The notes beneath the pieces are model-generated. The model did no database searches. It was given only the letters and a program-made list of their open reading frames with translations, and had not been told where the DNA came from. From contig NZ_JACYUD010000003.1 of the NCBI RefSeq assembly GCF_014841565.1, positions 248,001 to 312,000 on the forward strand: a stretch of DNA of 64,000 nt, given 5' to 3'. Position 1 is the stretch's first letter. The number at the start of each line of letters is the position of its first letter. Below, piece after piece: positions 19,923 through 32,345 of the stretch. The stretch is from Rhizobium sp. CFBP 8762. Its GTDB lineage: Bacteria > Pseudomonadota > Alphaproteobacteria > Rhizobiales > Rhizobiaceae. The position numbers were made by a program, and so were the translations under genes.

Positions 19923-20891
19923 CTAAGCTTTTCCATTGAAAGATTTTACCTCACGCCCTGGCTTGAACAATCCCAAGCGTTTGATTTCCCATTCCAGCCG
20001 CACACCAGAGGCCTCCAACACGCGCTGACGCACGGTTTCGCCAAGATATTCCAGCTCGTATCCACTGGCTTGACCTGTGTTGATCATAAAGTTGCAGTGC
20101 ATGGGTGACATCTGCGCCCCGCCGATTATCATGCCCCGGCATCCGGCTTCATCGATCAGCTTCCAGGCCGAATGTCCCTCGGGGTTCTTGAATGTCGAGC
20201 CGCCGGTCTTCTCGCGAATAGGCTGCACAGTTTCTCGGTGCAGGCGGACAGCATCCATATCAGCACGGATCTTGGCTTTGTCTTCCCCATAGCCTTCCAT
20301 GATGGCATGGGTGAAGATCAACCCCTCCGGGGCGGATGAATGGCGATAGGAATAGCCCATATCTGCGTTGGAGAGCACGTGCGCGTTGCCCTGTCGGTCC
20401 AGCGCATGGACTTCCACCACACGCTCGCGGGTTTCCCAACCATTGGCTCCGGCATTCATGCGCAGTGCACCACCGATGGAGCCGGGTATGCCGTAATAGA
20501 AAGCAAATCCGCCGATCCCGTGATCGAGCGCCATGGCCGCCACGTTCTTGTCCGGGCAGATCGCACCAACCTCGATGCGGTTCTCACCGGCCAGATTGAC
20601 GAAGCCAAAACCTTTGGCTGACAGGCGGATAACCACACCGGGAATACCGCCATCGCGCACCAGCAGGTTGGAGCCCACGCCCACCACCAGAACAGGCACG
20701 GACTCCGGCACCAGCTTCAAAAACGTGGCCAGATCGTCTGCATCATGCGGCTGGAACATCAGTTCCGCCAGTCCGCCAGCGCGAAACCAGGTCACGCGAT
20801 CCATCGGCGCATTGGGGGTCAAACGCCCGCGAATGGCGCTGACGCCTTCGCCCAAAGAGTCCAGAAGCTTTTGCCCGTCGACCTGTCGCAT
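19923..20891 (-). CDS. murB: UDP-N-acetylenolpyruvoylglucosamine reductase
   Basis: MurB reduces the enolpyruvyl group to lactyl with NADPH and FAD, giving UDP-MurNAc. The FAD-binding region has TWFRAGG-type [14 protein letters not shown] and [35 protein letters not shown] is the family signature, and SYRHSS and [24 protein letters not shown] contain the type I MurB features. The 322 residues are typical. It is the last mur gene of the upstream dcw block, separated from murC by 92 bases, and a cyclase gene instead of ddlB follows it. Confidence 0.97.
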   Translation of the reverse strand: MRQVDGQKLLDSLGEGVSAIRGRLTPNAPMDRVTWFRAGGLAELMFQPHDADDLATFLKLVPESVPVLVVGVGSNLLVRDGGIPGVVIRLSAKGFGFVNLAGENRIEVGAICPDKNVAAMALDHGIGGFAFYYGIPGSIGGALRMNAGANGWETRERVVEVHALDRQGNAHVLSNADMGYSYRHSSAPEGLIFTHAIMEGYGEDKAKIRADMDAVRLHRETVQPIREKTGGSTFKNPEGHSAWKLIDEAGCRGMIIGGAQMSPMHCNFMINTGQASGYELEYLGETVRQRVLEASGVRLEWEIKRLGLFKPGREVKSFNGKA

Positions 20892-20983
20892 TGTCTAATC
20901 CCGATATGCCCGAATCTGTATATTCCAATTTTCAAGTCTATCGAGACGGATCAGGAACTTCAAATACGGAAACGATACTGGAA

Positions 20984-22384
20984 TCATAAAGTTGAAAGCT
21001 GCTCTGGCAGAACCGCTGCCCATTGCGTGATGTTCCCAGCCCCTAACAGCACGACGAAATCGCCGGGTTTGGCAACGCCGGCAACGAGCGTAGCCAGTTT
21101 GTCCGGCGTTTCCAAAAGGCGCGCATCGCGGTGGCCGCTGGCGTTGATCTTTTCCACCAGCGTTGAGGAGTCCACGCCTGTAATCGGCTCCTCGCCCGCC
21201 GCGTAGACCGGCGCGATCATCACCGTATCGGCATCGTTGAAGCAGGTGGAAAAATCATCGAACAGGCTTTCCAGACGGGAAAACCGGTGCGGCTGGTGAA
21301 CCGCGACGATGCGACCGGCACAGGCCTCACGCGCCGCTCTCAGCACCGCGCGGATTTCCACCGGATGGTGGCCGTAATCATCATAAACGCGAACACCGTT
21401 CCATTCACCGGTAAAGGTGAAGCGGCGCTTGACCCCACCAAAGCTTGAAATCCCCCTGGCAATGTTTTCAGGCGAAATACCGAGGCGATTGGCGACCGCA
21501 ATGGCCGCTGTCGCATTGGAAACATTGTGACGGCCGGGCATTGGCAGCCTCAGCCCTTCCAGAAGCGTAACAGTCCCACGGCGGCGGCGGCGAATTTCCA
21601 CATCGAACACGGAGGTCGCACCATCCATGCGGACGTTGAAGAAGCGCACATCGGCCTGCGGGTTTTCACCATAGGTAATGACCTTGCGGTCCTCGATCCG
21701 GCTGACCAAAGCCTGCACTTCCGGGTGATCCAGACACAGGACGCCAAAGCCGTAGAACGGGACATTTTCCACGAACTGGCGGAACGCGTCACGCACGGCA
21801 TCAAACGTGCCGTAATGGTCCAGATGTTCCGGGTCGATATTGGTCACCACGGCCACATCGGCGGGCAGTTTCAGGAATGTACCGTCCGACTCGTCCGCTT
21901 CCACCACCATCCAGTCGCCCGCACCCATGCGGGCGTTCGTGCCGTAAGCGTTGATGATGCCGCCATTGATGACAGTGGGGTCCAGCTTGCCTGCATCCAG
22001 AAGGGCGGCGACCATGGACGTGGTTGTCGTTTTGCCGTGCGTTCCGCCAATTGCGATAGCATTGCGGAAGCGCATCAGCTCCGCCAGCATTTCCGCACGG
22101 CGCACCACCGGCAAAAGCTTTTCACGGGCGGCGGCGAGTTCCGGATTGGTCTTTTTGATGGCAGTCGAGACAACGATGACTTCGGCATCGCCGAGGTTTT
22201 CCGGCTTATGCCCGACAAAGACGTCGATGCCCTTTTCACGCAGCCGCACGACGTTGGCATTTTCAGACTGATCGGAGCCCTGAACGCGGTAGCCGAGATT
22301 GTGCAGCACTTCAGCGATGCCGCTCATTCCGATACCACCGATGCCGATGAAATGGACGAGACCGATGGTTTGCGGCATCTTCAT
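20984..22384 (-). CDS. murC: UDP-N-acetylmuramate-L-alanine ligase
   Basis: MurC adds L-alanine to UDP-MurNAc, the first amino acid of the stem peptide. The Rossmann N-terminus [17 protein letters not shown] binds the UDP moiety. The ATP loop is [19 protein letters not shown], and the middle domain has [14 protein letters not shown] and [14 protein letters not shown]. The C-terminal domain contains [25 protein letters not shown]. The 466 residues are normal. The start ATG overlaps the murG stop by 4 bases, so the two are translationally coupled. Confidence 0.98.
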   Translation of the reverse strand: MKMPQTIGLVHFIGIGGIGMSGIAEVLHNLGYRVQGSDQSENANVVRLREKGIDVFVGHKPENLGDAEVIVVSTAIKKTNPELAAAREKLLPVVRRAEMLAELMRFRNAIAIGGTHGKTTTTSMVAALLDAGKLDPTVINGGIINAYGTNARMGAGDWMVVEADESDGTFLKLPADVAVVTNIDPEHLDHYGTFDAVRDAFRQFVENVPFYGFGVLCLDHPEVQALVSRIEDRKVITYGENPQADVRFFNVRMDGATSVFDVEIRRRRRGTVTLLEGLRLPMPGRHNVSNATAAIAVANRLGISPENIARGISSFGGVKRRFTFTGEWNGVRVYDDYGHHPVEIRAVLRAAREACAGRIVAVHQPHRFSRLESLFDDFSTCFNDADTVMIAPVYAAGEEPITGVDSSTLVEKINASGHRDARLLETPDKLATLVAGVAKPGDFVVLLGAGNITQWAAVLPEQLSTL

Positions 22385-23505
22385 GAGCGCGTTTCCTTAA
22401 ACTGTGCAATCGTTTGGCCGTTGGCAATAGCGTCTACCAGTTCGCCAAGCAAGTGCGTGGCATCGGGCTTGCCGGAGGTGCGGGCGTTGCGGGCCATGGT
22501 GGCAAGACCGGTGGGATCGTTCATGGCCTCAGCGATAATGCCGCTCAGGCGCTCAGGCGTCAGTTCGCTTTGCGCAATCACACGCGCGCCTCCGGTGGCG
22601 GCAAGTGCTGCGGCATTGGCCGCCTGGTCATGATCCAGCGCATAGGGATAGGGGACCAGTATGGCCGGGCGTCCAATCACGGAGATTTCGGAAACGGTGG
22701 ACGCGCCAGAACGGCAAACGACCAGATGCGCTTTTGCCAGCCGGTCTGCCATATCGGTAAAGAATGGCGATACATCCGCCGGAATATCCAGCTTGGTATA
22801 TTGCGCTGCAACCTTGTCCTGATCTTCCTTGCGGGCCTGCTGGGTTATCCGCAGGCGCTGGCGCGCCTCGTCGTCCAGACGGCACACGGCTTGTGGCACG
22901 GCATTCGAAAAATACTGCGCGCCTTGACTGCCGCCAAAGACGACCAGACGAAACTCCTCACCATCCGAAGAGGGCAAATAGGGTTGGCTCGCGGCTTCCA
23001 GCACCGCAGGCCGCACCGGGTTGCCGGTGGCGAGCGTCTTGCCCGCAGTGTTACCCTGCCCTTCGGGCAAAAATCCGCCAGCAATGGCCTGCACGCGCCC
23101 AGCCAGCGCCTTGTTGGCACGACCCATGACGGCGTTCTGCTCGTGAATAATGGATGGAATACCCATGCCCGTGGACGCCAGCAACGGTGGAATGGTGGGG
23201 TAGCCGCCAAAACCGATGACCACGCGCGGTTTCAACTTCGCCATCAAGCGCCGTGCGGAACGGATGCCGGTCCACAAAGTCCAGAGCGAACGCGCGGCCT
23301 TGATCGGGTTTTTCGAGCTGATGGTAGCCGATGGCACGATGTGGATATCATCAGCCGGAAATTTTCCGGCAAAACGCTCGGCTCGGCTGTCCGTGACCAG
23401 ATGGACGGCGTAGCCCATGGTCTTCAACTCATGCGCCAGAGCCTCCGCTGGAAACAAATGCCCGCCCGTGCCGCCAGCGGCAAGAAGTATAATCCCTTGT
23501 GTCAT
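22381..23505 (-). CDS. murG: UDP-GlcNAc:undecaprenyl-PP-MurNAc-pentapeptide transferase
   Basis: MurG adds GlcNAc to lipid I to form lipid II on the inner face of the membrane. The GT-B fold begins with the glycine-rich [20 protein letters not shown], with a second G loop [11 protein letters not shown] and [17 protein letters not shown]. The UDP-GlcNAc site contains [24 protein letters not shown]. The frame extends upstream, but the ATG at 23505 gives the conserved [12 protein letters not shown] start and lies 5 bases after the ftsW stop, so I use it (374 residues). Confidence 0.97.
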   Translation of the reverse strand: MTQGIILLAAGGTGGHLFPAEALAHELKTMGYAVHLVTDSRAERFAGKFPADDIHIVPSATISSKNPIKAARSLWTLWTGIRSARRLMAKLKPRVVIGFGGYPTIPPLLASTGMGIPSIIHEQNAVMGRANKALAGRVQAIAGGFLPEGQGNTAGKTLATGNPVRPAVLEAASQPYLPSSDGEEFRLVVFGGSQGAQYFSNAVPQAVCRLDDEARQRLRITQQARKEDQDKVAAQYTKLDIPADVSPFFTDMADRLAKAHLVVCRSGASTVSEISVIGRPAILVPYPYALDHDQAANAAALAATGGARVIAQSELTPERLSGIIAEAMNDPTGLATMARNARTSGKPDATHLLGELVDAIANGQTIAQFKETRS

Positions 23506-23510
23506 GCTGC

Positions 23511-24665
23511 TTACTCCGCCGGAACCGCGATACCGGCGCGAAACAGGCTGCGCTCCACCGCCCGCTTTTCCGGCCGATGGCGCGTGAGCGCTAGGATGAA
23601 GCCCGCTGTGATGCACACGGCCACCATGGACGATCCCCCGTAGGAAATCAGCGGCAGGGTCATGCCTTTGGCGGGCATCAGTTCCAGATTAACGCCGATG
23701 TTGATGATCGACTGAATGCCCAGTTGCAGCACCAGACCGGCTACGGCAAACCGCACGAAATCGTTGCGCTCCCGGAAAGCAAAGCTCAGCCCCCGCATGA
23801 TGAGAAAGGCAAAAATCAGCACGATAATCATGCAAAAGACGATCCCGAACTCTTCCGCCGCAACGGAGAAAATAAAGTCGGTATGGCTATCGGGAATGAT
23901 ACGCTTGACGATGCCCTCACCCGGTCCCTGCCCAAACCAGTCGCCCCGGATGATGGCTTCGCGGGCGGTATCCACCTGAAACGTGTCGCCCTCGCCGGTC
24001 ATGAACCGGTCGATACGGCCTGCCACGTGCGGGAGCAGCGTGTAGGCTCCCGCCAGCCCGCCGACGGCGAGACCGCCCAGAACAATGATCCACAGCCATG
24101 GCATTCCCGCCATGAAAAACATGCCGCCCCAAACCGCCGTTGTCAAAATCGTCTGCCCCAGATCGGGCTGCGCCACCAACAGTGCGCCAACGACGCCAAA
24201 GAGAAGGATGGCAAACAGATTTCCAGGAATTTCCGGCTGACGCACATGCTCTGAAAACAGCCAGGCGCAGACCACCACGAAAGCAGGTTTCATAAACTCG
24301 GAAGGCTGAATCGACAGGCTACCGAAATTGACCCAGCGCCGCGACCCCTTGACCTCGACACCGAAAAACAGCGCAATCACCATCATCCCCAGGGAGACGA
24401 GAAGCAATATGATCGCGGTTCGGCGCACTTGACGCGGCGATAGAAACGAAATGCCGATCATAACCGCAATCGACGGGATGAGGAACATGGCATGGCGTTT
24501 GACAAAATGGAAGCTATCCAGATTGAGCCGCTCGGCCACAGCCGGGCTTGCCGCAAAAGACAGCATGAACCCGATGCCCATCAACAGGATGAACGTTGCC
24601 AGAAAAAAACGATCGATTGTCCAGAACCAATCGGCGACTGGTCCACGCTCTGCACGGCTTACCAT
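23511..24665 (-). CDS. ftsW: Septal peptidoglycan polymerase FtsW (SEDS family)
   Basis: FtsW polymerises lipid II into glycan strands at the septum together with FtsI. The 384 residues give about ten membrane helices. SEDS features include [24 protein letters not shown] (with the catalytic-region segment and the QPSE/K part), [36 protein letters not shown] in the large periplasmic loop, [12 protein letters not shown], and [18 protein letters not shown] near the end. It lies between murD and murG, the standard dcw order. Confidence 0.97.
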   Translation of the reverse strand: MVSRAERGPVADWFWTIDRFFLATFILLMGIGFMLSFAASPAVAERLNLDSFHFVKRHAMFLIPSIAVMIGISFLSPRQVRRTAIILLLVSLGMMVIALFFGVEVKGSRRWVNFGSLSIQPSEFMKPAFVVVCAWLFSEHVRQPEIPGNLFAILLFGVVGALLVAQPDLGQTILTTAVWGGMFFMAGMPWLWIIVLGGLAVGGLAGAYTLLPHVAGRIDRFMTGEGDTFQVDTAREAIIRGDWFGQGPGEGIVKRIIPDSHTDFIFSVAAEEFGIVFCMIIVLIFAFLIMRGLSFAFRERNDFVRFAVAGLVLQLGIQSIINIGVNLELMPAKGMTLPLISYGGSSMVAVCITAGFILALTRHRPEKRAVERSLFRAGIAVPAE

Positions 24666-24676
24666 AGCTGTCCCCT

Positions 24677-26074
24677 TTACGTTCGAACGAGCATGTCCAC
24701 ATTGGGCAAAGCGCGGACATGGCTGACAAAAGCCTCGCCGCGCTGCTCGAAATTCTTGTATTGATCAAAACTGGCGCAGGCTGGCGACAGCATCACCGCA
24801 ACCAAAGCTGCAGGATCGGACGCTGCGTCCCCGGCTGCCTGCGCAACTGCCTGTTCCAGTGTCCCCGACATGGTGACGGGAACGGCACCCTCAAGCGTCT
24901 CAGCGAACGCATCGGCATCCCGGCCAATCAGATAAGCTCTCGCGATATTTGCAAACAATGGGATGAGACTTGCAATCCCACCCTCTTTGGAAACACCACC
25001 GGCAATCCAGTAGATCCGCTCGTAGCTCGACAAGGCCGGAGCCGTTGCATCCGCGTTGGTTGCCTTGCTGTCATTGACGAAGACCACCCTGCCACGCTTG
25101 GCAACTGGCTGCATACGGTGGGCAAGACCGGGGAAATCTGCCACGGCTTTGATGATGTCGTCCAGTGACACGCCCACCGCAAGGCAGGCCGCAATCGCCG
25201 CACACGCATTTTGTGCGTTGTGGCTGCCGCGCAGCGTAGAGATGCCGGACAAATCGGCAAGGTTCGTGACCGCTCCTGCCTCCGCACGGAAAAGGATTGG
25301 TCCATCCGCAAAAAGGCCATCAGTAACAGGCAATCTGCGTGAAATGCGCTGCACGGAATGACCGTTCATCGACAGCCGGTCTGCAATAGCACTGGAAAAG
25401 CTGTCATCGACGCCCACGACGGCAACATCGCTTTGGAGCACCAGACGCTCCTTGATCGCTGCGTAGCCTGCCATATCACCGTGCCGGTCGAGATGGTCCG
25501 GCGTCAAATTCAGCAAAATTCCAACGGTTGGGTTCAACGATGGCGCAAGATCAATCTGATAGGACGAGCATTCGATGACGTAAAAGCGCTCACCTTTCGG
25601 TGGGTCGAGCGTCAGCACCGCACGACCAATATTGCCGCCCATTTGCGTGTCGCGTCCGCTTGAGCGCAGGATATGGGCTATCAACGCCGTTGTGGTGGAT
25701 TTGCCGTTGGTGCCGGTAATGGCAATCAGCGGGCAATCGGGCGCATGCGCTGCCCGCTCTCGGGCGAACAGTTCCACATCTCCAATGATCTCCACGCCAG
25801 CCGCGCGCGCGAGATCGACACTCCAGTGCGGCACGGGGTGCGTGAGCGGCACGCCGGGAGACAGGACAAAAGCTGAAACGCTGGCCCAGTCAATATCCCG
25901 CAAATCCCCCGTGGGAATGCCCTCGCTGGCAGCTTTTTCCACGCTCGCTTGCGTATCGTCCCATGCCACCACGCGCGCACCACCGGCCACAAGCGCCTGC
26001 GCCGTGGCGATGCCGGAGCCGCCAAGCCCAAAAAGCGCAACCGTTTTGCCGGAAAAGGTGGAGACCGCGATCAT
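24677..26074 (-). CDS. murD: UDP-N-acetylmuramoylalanine-D-glutamate ligase
   Basis: MurD adds D-glutamate to UDP-MurNAc-L-Ala. The N-terminal nucleotide-binding domain has [17 protein letters not shown]. The ATP loop is [20 protein letters not shown], followed by GGNIGRAVL and [13 protein letters not shown]. The C-terminal domain contains [16 protein letters not shown] and [12 protein letters not shown]. The 465 residues match the family. It lies 4 bases downstream of mraY, so the two are likely co-translated. Confidence 0.97.
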   Translation of the reverse strand: MIAVSTFSGKTVALFGLGGSGIATAQALVAGGARVVAWDDTQASVEKAASEGIPTGDLRDIDWASVSAFVLSPGVPLTHPVPHWSVDLARAAGVEIIGDVELFARERAAHAPDCPLIAITGTNGKSTTTALIAHILRSSGRDTQMGGNIGRAVLTLDPPKGERFYVIECSSYQIDLAPSLNPTVGILLNLTPDHLDRHGDMAGYAAIKERLVLQSDVAVVGVDDSFSSAIADRLSMNGHSVQRISRRLPVTDGLFADGPILFRAEAGAVTNLADLSGISTLRGSHNAQNACAAIAACLAVGVSLDDIIKAVADFPGLAHRMQPVAKRGRVVFVNDSKATNADATAPALSSYERIYWIAGGVSKEGGIASLIPLFANIARAYLIGRDADAFAETLEGAVPVTMSGTLEQAVAQAAGDAASDPAALVAVMLSPACASFDQYKNFEQRGEAFVSHVRALPNVDMLVRT

Positions 26075-26078
26075 GGTT

Positions 26079-27179
26079 CTACCGCAGCTTGAGGGTGGAA
26101 AGGCCGATCATCGCCAGAATAACCGCGATAATCCAGAACCGGACAACAACCTGACTTTCCGTCCAGCCGAGTTTTTCGAAATGGTGGTGGATTGGCGCCA
26201 TCAGAAACACACGGCGTCCGGTCAGCTTGAAGAACCCGACCTGAATAATCACCGACAAGGTTTCCATGACGAACAGACCGCCGATAATGGCCATGACGAT
26301 TTCGTGCTTGGTGGCAACAGCCACAGTGCCGATCAAACCGCCCAGAGCCAACGAACCCGTGTCGCCCATGAAGATAGCGGCAGGAGGCGCATTGAACCAA
26401 AGGAAGCCGAGCCCTGCGCCAATCACCGCGCCCAGTATCACCGCCAGCTCGCCCGTACCCGGCACGAAGTGAATCTGCAGATAGTTGGCAAACACCGCAT
26501 TGCCCGCGAGATAGGCAATCACACCAAAAGACGCCGCGGCAATCATGACCGGCACAATGGCAAGACCATCAAGTCCGTCTGTCAGGTTGACCGCATTGCC
26601 CGCCGAAACGATAACGAAGCCGCCGAAGATGATAAAGAAATAGCCGAGGTTGAATGTCAGCGCCTTGAAGAACGGGAACGTAACCGAGGTGCCGAATGTG
26701 GAACCCGCCGTGCCCGCCGACAACGCCGCGCGCATCATGAAAAAGACGGCGATACCTGCAATCAGGAATTCCAGCCCAAGCCGGGCTTTGCCGGAAAATC
26801 CTTTGTCCGTCTGTTTCGTGACCTTCAGATAGTCATCGTAAAAGCCGATGGCACCGAAGCCGAGCGTGACCAGAAGCACCGCAACCACGTAGACATTCGA
26901 CAGATCAGCCCATAGCAGCGACCCGCCAACAATACCGGCAAGAATCATCAGCCCGCCCATCGTCGGCGTTCCGGCTTTCTTGAAATGCGTCTGCGGTCCA
27001 TCGGCCCGGATGGGCTGGCCGCGCCCTTGGCGCACCCGCAGCGATGCAATCATCCGGGGACCGAACAGAAAGACAATCAGCGCCGAGGTAAACAGGGCCG
27101 CACCTGTCCGAAACGTGATGTAGCGAAACAGATTGAAAAATTGAAAGTGGTCGGCCAGTTCAACGAGCCAGATCAGCAT
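26079..27179 (-). CDS. mraY: Phospho-MurNAc-pentapeptide transferase
   Basis: MraY transfers phospho-MurNAc-pentapeptide to undecaprenyl phosphate, making lipid I. The 366 residues form ten predicted membrane helices. The family motif [22 protein letters not shown] is near the N-terminus. GFYDDYLKV holds the conserved Asp pair, and [16 protein letters not shown] with [12 protein letters not shown] complete the active site. The C-terminal loop has [23 protein letters not shown]. It sits between murF (53 bases upstream) and murD, in standard order. Confidence 0.98.
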   Translation of the reverse strand: MLIWLVELADHFQFFNLFRYITFRTGAALFTSALIVFLFGPRMIASLRVRQGRGQPIRADGPQTHFKKAGTPTMGGLMILAGIVGGSLLWADLSNVYVVAVLLVTLGFGAIGFYDDYLKVTKQTDKGFSGKARLGLEFLIAGIAVFFMMRAALSAGTAGSTFGTSVTFPFFKALTFNLGYFFIIFGGFVIVSAGNAVNLTDGLDGLAIVPVMIAAASFGVIAYLAGNAVFANYLQIHFVPGTGELAVILGAVIGAGLGFLWFNAPPAAIFMGDTGSLALGGLIGTVAVATKHEIVMAIIGGLFVMETLSVIIQVGFFKLTGRRVFLMAPIHHHFEKLGWTESQVVVRFWIIAVILAMIGLSTLKLR

Positions 27180-27232
27180 AAAGAAACCTTTTCTCCGGTT
27201 TTGACCGTGCGGGCCGCGCCGGATACGCGTAG

Positions 27233-28675
27233 TTATTCGAGAACCGGCTTCGTGTCGGCAAATGGCGGATACTTGTCAAGAAGGGCAGCGACAATCTGCC
27301 CGAAACCGACACTCAAGGAAGCTTTGATCATGACCACATCGCCTGCGCGGACCGTTTCCACCACCAGCGGCGCCAGTTCCTGCGCAGTTTCGCGATAGTG
27401 AACGTCAAGCGTTTCGGGCAGATGATCCGGCAGACCGCCAATATCGATACCGCCCAGAAAGAGAACGTCGGCCTGTGAGTCGGCAATTGGCTGCACGAGA
27501 TCGGTATGGAGGGCTGCTGATTGATGCCCCAGCTCGCGCATATCACCCAGCACCGCCACGCGACGCCCGTCGCCAGTCGGCACCGCACCGCCAAGCAGGG
27601 ACAGAGCTGCACGCATGGATGATGGGTTGGCGTTATAACTCTCATCAATCAGCGTGAAGCTACCCGCCCCAATCAAGAGACGACGGCGCTTGCCTCGTCC
27701 GCTACCGGCGCTGAAATCAGCAAGCGCATGGACCGCCTGATCGATATTGCCGTGCAATACCGAAACCGCGCCGAGCACGGCCAGCGCGTTTTCCGCCACA
27801 TGACGGCCGGGCGCTCCCAGCGTCACCTCCAGCGTTCGGTTGCCAAGTGCCGCCCAGAGCACCGAGGATTCGGCAGAGCCGGCAAACTCAGCCATCCGGA
27901 AATCCGCCTTCGGATTGGTGCCGAACGTATGGATATGCGTGACGCCCTCCTCCTGTGCGGCCTTGTCGAGGGTCTCATACATCTCATTGTCGCGGTTGAT
28001 GATGGCGTGACCCCCGTCGACCAGACCTTCAAAAATTTCGGCCTTGGCGGCTGCAATCTCCTCGATGCCGCTGAAATTCCCGATATGCGCTGGCGCAATA
28101 TTGGTCACAATCGCCACATGCGGACGCACCATACGCGTCAGTGGACGGATTTCGCCGGGATGATTCATGCCGATTTCGAAAATGCCGAACTCGGTATTTT
28201 CAGGCATTCGGGCAAGCGTCAGCGGCACGCCCCAATGGTTGTTGAAGGACGCGACAGACGCATGAACCCGACCGAGGGGCTTAAGCGCCGTGCGCAACAA
28301 TTCCTTTGTCGTTGTTTTGCCGACAGAGCCCGTCACTGCAATGATTTTGGCGGCGGAGCGATCGCGCGCCGCACACCCCAGCCGCTCCATGGCGTGCAAC
28401 ACATCGTCCACGACGATCATCGGTGCCGTCAGCTTGCCGAGTGCGGGCAGCTTGCCCTCGCTCACCACCAGCAGCGCTGCGCCGTTGGCCATTGCCATGC
28501 TGGCGAAGTTGTGCCCATCGACGCGATCACCCTTGATGGCGAAGAAAGCATCCCCCTTCGTAATCGCTCGGCTATCGATGGCAATGCCGGTGATGCCCTC
28601 CGGTAGCGCGCCGACCGGGCGGCCCTGCATGGCCGCCATGAGATCGCTGGTTGTCCAAAGCCAATTCATGCTCAT
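27233..28675 (-). CDS. murF: UDP-MurNAc-tripeptide-D-Ala-D-Ala ligase
   Basis: MurF adds the D-Ala-D-Ala dipeptide made by Ddl. The N-terminal domain contains [25 protein letters not shown]. The ATP loop is [13 protein letters not shown]-like ([15 protein letters not shown]), followed by [15 protein letters not shown] and [10 protein letters not shown]. The C-terminal domain has [17 protein letters not shown]. The 480 residues are normal. The ATG at 28675 overlaps the murE stop (ATGA). A second ATG two codons later would work equally well. Confidence 0.97.
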   Translation of the reverse strand: MSMNWLWTTSDLMAAMQGRPVGALPEGITGIAIDSRAITKGDAFFAIKGDRVDGHNFASMAMANGAALLVVSEGKLPALGKLTAPMIVVDDVLHAMERLGCAARDRSAAKIIAVTGSVGKTTTKELLRTALKPLGRVHASVASFNNHWGVPLTLARMPENTEFGIFEIGMNHPGEIRPLTRMVRPHVAIVTNIAPAHIGNFSGIEEIAAAKAEIFEGLVDGGHAIINRDNEMYETLDKAAQEEGVTHIHTFGTNPKADFRMAEFAGSAESSVLWAALGNRTLEVTLGAPGRHVAENALAVLGAVSVLHGNIDQAVHALADFSAGSGRGKRRRLLIGAGSFTLIDESYNANPSSMRAALSLLGGAVPTGDGRRVAVLGDMRELGHQSAALHTDLVQPIADSQADVLFLGGIDIGGLPDHLPETLDVHYRETAQELAPLVVETVRAGDVVMIKASLSVGFGQIVAALLDKYPPFADTKPVLE

Positions 28676-30156
28676 GCTCCCCCGGATGCCGATGCTTTGC
28701 TGGACAAGGCCTTGCGAAGTTCCGCATGGTCTGAAAAGGGCATGGTGACCGTGCCGATGGTCTGCCCCTCTTCATGCCCCTTGCCCGCAACGATCAGCGT
28801 GTCGCCGCTTTTCAGCAGAGAAACCGCCGTGTGAATGGCTTTCGCACGATCATCAATTTCCGTGGCACCCTTGGCCGCAGCCATGATGTCGGCGCGGATG
28901 GCGGCAGGCACTTCCGAGCGCGGATTGTCATCGGTGACGATCACCACATCGGCCAAACGGCACGCGATCTCGCCCATCAGCGGCCGCTTGCCGCGGTCAC
29001 GGTCACCACCACAGCCAAACACAACGATGACGCGGCCAGTCGTGAAAGGCCGCACGGACGACAACACATTTTCCAGCGCGTCGGGCTTATGGGCGTAATC
29101 GACATAGGCGAGCGCACCATCTGTTGTCTGCCCTACCAGCTCCAGCCGACCGGATGCGCCCTCCAGCTTCTCCAGCGCCGCCATCGCGGTGCGTGCATCC
29201 ACGCCGGTGGCCATTGCCAGACCGGCGGCAACCAGCGCATTGGCAATCTGGAAATCACCGGCAAGGGGGATATGCACCTCATAAATTTCCCCGTCGATAT
29301 GGATTTCCGCCATCTGCTTGTGGCGGAAATGCTCGACGCGCTTCAGGGTCAGATAGGTGCCCTTGCGCCCGACGGTGCGCACCTCTTGTCCTGCATCACG
29401 CGCAGCATCGATTGCAGCCTGCGACCACGGATCATCGGCAAAAATCACCGCCGGTGCGCCCTTGGGCAACAGCGTGCGGAACAGGCGCATCTTGGCGGCC
29501 ATATAGTCTTCAACGGTGGGGTGGTAATCCATATGATCACGCCCGAGATTGGTGAAGCCCGCCGCAGCCAGGGTCACGCCATCCAGACGGCTTTGATCCA
29601 GACCATGGCTGGACGCCTCCATGGCCGCATGGGTCACGCCGCTTTCGGCAAGTTCTGCCAGCAACTGGTGCAGGGTGACCGGGTCCGGGGTTGTCAGGGA
29701 GCCATAATGATTGCGGCCCGGTGCAACCACGCCGGTGGTGCCGATCATGGCGCTTACATGTCCCGCATGCGCCCAGATCTGCCGGGTGAAGGATGCGACT
29801 GAGGTCTTGCCCGCTGTGCCGGTGACCGCAACCATGGTTGCGGGCTGTGAACCATAGAACCGCGCCGCAGCCATCGCCAGAAAGCGCCTTGGTTCGTTGA
29901 CAGAATAATAAGGAACGGTGTTCTCGACATTCGCTTCTGCACCGATCACAGCGACCGCCCCACGCGACACCGCATCCTCGATAAAGGCGGCTCCACTGGC
30001 TTTGGAACCGGACAGTGCGACGAAAACGAAACCCGGCTGAACCTGACGGCTATCAGCGGTCAGTCCTGCAATGTCGCCGTTTACCGGTCTCGTCTCCAAC
30101 TGGGAGATGAGCTCTGGAAAATCCGCTCCAATGTCGTTTAGCGTTCTGGCCTGCAC
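28672..30156 (-). CDS. murE: UDP-MurNAc-L-Ala-D-Glu:meso-diaminopimelate ligase
   Basis: MurE adds the third residue of the stem peptide. The substrate-selecting motif reads DNPR (in [14 protein letters not shown]), which in this family means meso-diaminopimelate. The ATP loop is [13 protein letters not shown], with Ala where many MurE proteins have Asn. Other features are [31 protein letters not shown] and [16 protein letters not shown]. The 494 residues are typical. It lies 45 bases after ftsI and overlaps murF. Confidence 0.97.
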   Translation of the reverse strand: MQARTLNDIGADFPELISQLETRPVNGDIAGLTADSRQVQPGFVFVALSGSKASGAAFIEDAVSRGAVAVIGAEANVENTVPYYSVNEPRRFLAMAAARFYGSQPATMVAVTGTAGKTSVASFTRQIWAHAGHVSAMIGTTGVVAPGRNHYGSLTTPDPVTLHQLLAELAESGVTHAAMEASSHGLDQSRLDGVTLAAAGFTNLGRDHMDYHPTVEDYMAAKMRLFRTLLPKGAPAVIFADDPWSQAAIDAARDAGQEVRTVGRKGTYLTLKRVEHFRHKQMAEIHIDGEIYEVHIPLAGDFQIANALVAAGLAMATGVDARTAMAALEKLEGASGRLELVGQTTDGALAYVDYAHKPDALENVLSSVRPFTTGRVIVVFGCGGDRDRGKRPLMGEIACRLADVVIVTDDNPRSEVPAAIRADIMAAAKGATEIDDRAKAIHTAVSLLKSGDTLIVAGKGHEEGQTIGTVTMPFSDHAELRKALSSKASASGGA

Positions 30157-30201
30157 GGTTCACCTCGTCTTACAGAAAATCAGCGGCCTGTTCTTCCTGC
30201 C

Positions 30202-31971
30202 TCAATACGACACAAGCAAGGCAGAGCCATCATCACCAAACTGCGGCTTTACACCGAGAAGCGGTGCAGAGCGACGGATGATTTCACTGATCATGGGCGC
30301 TGCGGTATAGCCAGCCTGGTTCGCGCCGCCCTCGCCCGTTTTCGGCTCGTCGATGACGGTCAGCACCACATATTTCGGGTCCGTCATCGGGAAGGCAGCA
30401 AGGAACGCATTGAAGTTGAGGCTGCTGTCATAGCGCCCGTTCTTGACCTTGTCGGCTGTACCCGTCTTTCCACCCACATCAAAACCCTGCACCTGCGCGC
30501 GTCGGCCGGAACCCTTTTTGCCGTTCCAGTCGAACAGGAATTTCATATCGTCGCTGGTCGATTTTTTTACGACCGTGGTCGCGATTTCATTGGCCTGCTC
30601 TTCGGTGCGCGGCAGGAACGTCGGCGGAATCAGCTTGCCGCCATTCATCAGCGCCGCCGCCGCAACGGCCGTCTGCAATGGTGTTGTCGACACGCCGTGA
30701 CCGAAGGAAATGGTGATGGAGTTGATCTTCTTCCATTCCTTGGGCTGGCTTGGCGTTTTCACCTCCGGCAGTTCGGTCTCCATGCGTGTCAGCAAGCCGA
30801 GGCGGGTCAGGAATTCCTTATGGCCTTGAATACCGATCAGGTCCGCCATTTTAGCGGTGCCGATGTTGGACGAATACTGGAAGATTTCCGGCACGGACAG
30901 CACGCGGCGCTTGCCATGGAAATCCTTGATCGTGAACCCGCCGATACGGATAGGCTGGCTGGCATCAAAGCTGTCGTTGAGTGTCACCTTGCCGGAATCA
31001 AGCGCCATGGCGGTGGTGAAGGTCTTGAAGGTGGACCCCATTTCGAACACGCCGTTCGACATGCGGTTCATCCAGCCATCATTCTTGGCGGGGTCGCCCA
31101 TGGCCGTCATGGCCGTCGGGTTGTTCGGATCGTAATCCGGCGCTGAGGCCATGGCGATCACTTCGCCCGTATGAATATCGAGAATGACAGCACCGGCGGC
31201 AATCGCCTGATACTTCATCATGCCTTCCACAATGGTATCACGCACAATATTCTGGACGCGCACATCGATGGACAGCTTGACCGGCTCCATCTTGGCATCG
31301 CTGGTCATGCCAATGGCGGCAAGGTCGGCCAGACCCTGATTGTCGATGTACCGCTCCATGCCTGCGACGCCGCGGTTGTCCACATTGACATGGCCGACAA
31401 GGTGCGACGAGGTGGGCCCGCCAGGATAAAAGCGTCGCTTCTCAGGCCGGAAACCGATGCCGGGAATGCCGAGCGCCAGAATTTGGCTCTGTTGCTTTGG
31501 CGTCAACTGGCGGCGCAGCCACTGAAAGCGGGTCTTGGATTTGAGCTTGCCGTGTATTTCGGCAAAATTCAGGTTCGGCAGGACGGTGGAAAGCATTTCC
31601 ACGGCCTCATCGGCATCCACAATCTTGTGCGGCTCCGCGTAGAGCGACACGGTGCGAATGTCGGTTGCGAGCACTTCCCCGTTGCGGTCAAGAATATCGG
31701 GGCGCGAGGCCATCAGATTATCGGCGCGGCCAATGCTGGACACCGTTTCCGGCTCGGTCGTTGCATACTGGACCAGACGCGCGCCAATGATCACGTAGAC
31801 CATAGTGAACGTACCGATGATAATGGCAACGCGGCTGCGGGCCTGATTGCCATTTTTCTTGCGGGTGCCTTCAAACGGGCGGTTGCTCAGGCTTTCCGGT
31901 GGCCGGTTGTTGCCGCCCGCTGAAAAGTGAGCCTTGCTTTTTTTGAGCATGATGCGCGAGAGAAAAGACAT
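30202..31971 (-). CDS. ftsI: Septal transpeptidase FtsI (penicillin-binding protein 3)
   Basis: FtsI crosslinks septal peptidoglycan. It is a class B penicillin-binding protein: a basic cytoplasmic tail, one membrane helix (about 47-69), a pedestal domain (MASRPDILDRNGEVLATD) and a transpeptidase domain. The catalytic motifs are STFK (Ser313-Lys316), SSN (367-369) and KTGT (502-505). The 589 residues are normal. Its start codon shares one base with the ftsL stop (TGATG), so translation is likely coupled. Confidence 0.97.
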   Translation of the reverse strand: MSFLSRIMLKKSKAHFSAGGNNRPPESLSNRPFEGTRKKNGNQARSRVAIIIGTFTMVYVIIGARLVQYATTEPETVSSIGRADNLMASRPDILDRNGEVLATDIRTVSLYAEPHKIVDADEAVEMLSTVLPNLNFAEIHGKLKSKTRFQWLRRQLTPKQQSQILALGIPGIGFRPEKRRFYPGGPTSSHLVGHVNVDNRGVAGMERYIDNQGLADLAAIGMTSDAKMEPVKLSIDVRVQNIVRDTIVEGMMKYQAIAAGAVILDIHTGEVIAMASAPDYDPNNPTAMTAMGDPAKNDGWMNRMSNGVFEMGSTFKTFTTAMALDSGKVTLNDSFDASQPIRIGGFTIKDFHGKRRVLSVPEIFQYSSNIGTAKMADLIGIQGHKEFLTRLGLLTRMETELPEVKTPSQPKEWKKINSITISFGHGVSTTPLQTAVAAAALMNGGKLIPPTFLPRTEEQANEIATTVVKKSTSDDMKFLFDWNGKKGSGRRAQVQGFDVGGKTGTADKVKNGRYDSSLNFNAFLAAFPMTDPKYVVLTVIDEPKTGEGGANQAGYTAAPMISEIIRRSAPLLGVKPQFGDDGSALLVSY

Positions 31972-32345
31972 CAGTTGGCCACCACCGATCCGGTTGTCAT
32001 CTTGTCTGTCTTCACCGGCTTGCCGTTCTCAGCAGTCTCGGGCGGCGGTGGAACCTCATCCTTGCGCATGGGCAGTTCGTTCGGACGCACAAGTTGGGTC
32101 GAATCGGTTGGCACCAGTTGCAACTCGCCATTGTAGACCTTCGCCAGCCGCTCCAGACGGCTTGGCTGGGTCAGAAGTGCCCAGTCGGCCTTCAGGAGGT
32201 CGATCGTGTCTTCTTCCAGCTTGATGGCTGCATCCAGTCGCCGCACGTCTTCCAGCTTCAGCTCCGCGCGGTGCTTGATGGTGTAGGTCACGGTGGCAGC
32301 CGCCGTCATGACGACGATCAGGACAATATCAAAACTGCGCAGCAT
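31971..32345 (-). CDS. ftsL: Cell division protein FtsL
   Basis: FtsL is a small bitopic divisome protein acting with FtsB and FtsQ. The membrane helix ([20 protein letters not shown]) is followed by a short coiled coil with leucine periodicity ([27 protein letters not shown]) and the conserved [13 protein letters not shown] Pro-rich C-terminal tail ends the protein. The start is set at the ATG at 32345 (124 residues), which has GGGAGCGA close before it. An earlier ATG at 32381 would add 12 unconserved residues and deepen the overlap with rsmH. Confidence 0.88.
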   Translation of the reverse strand: MLRSFDIVLIVVMTAAATVTYTIKHRAELKLEDVRRLDAAIKLEEDTIDLLKADWALLTQPSRLERLAKVYNGELQLVPTDSTQLVRPNELPMRKDEVPPPPETAENGKPVKTDKMTTGSVVAN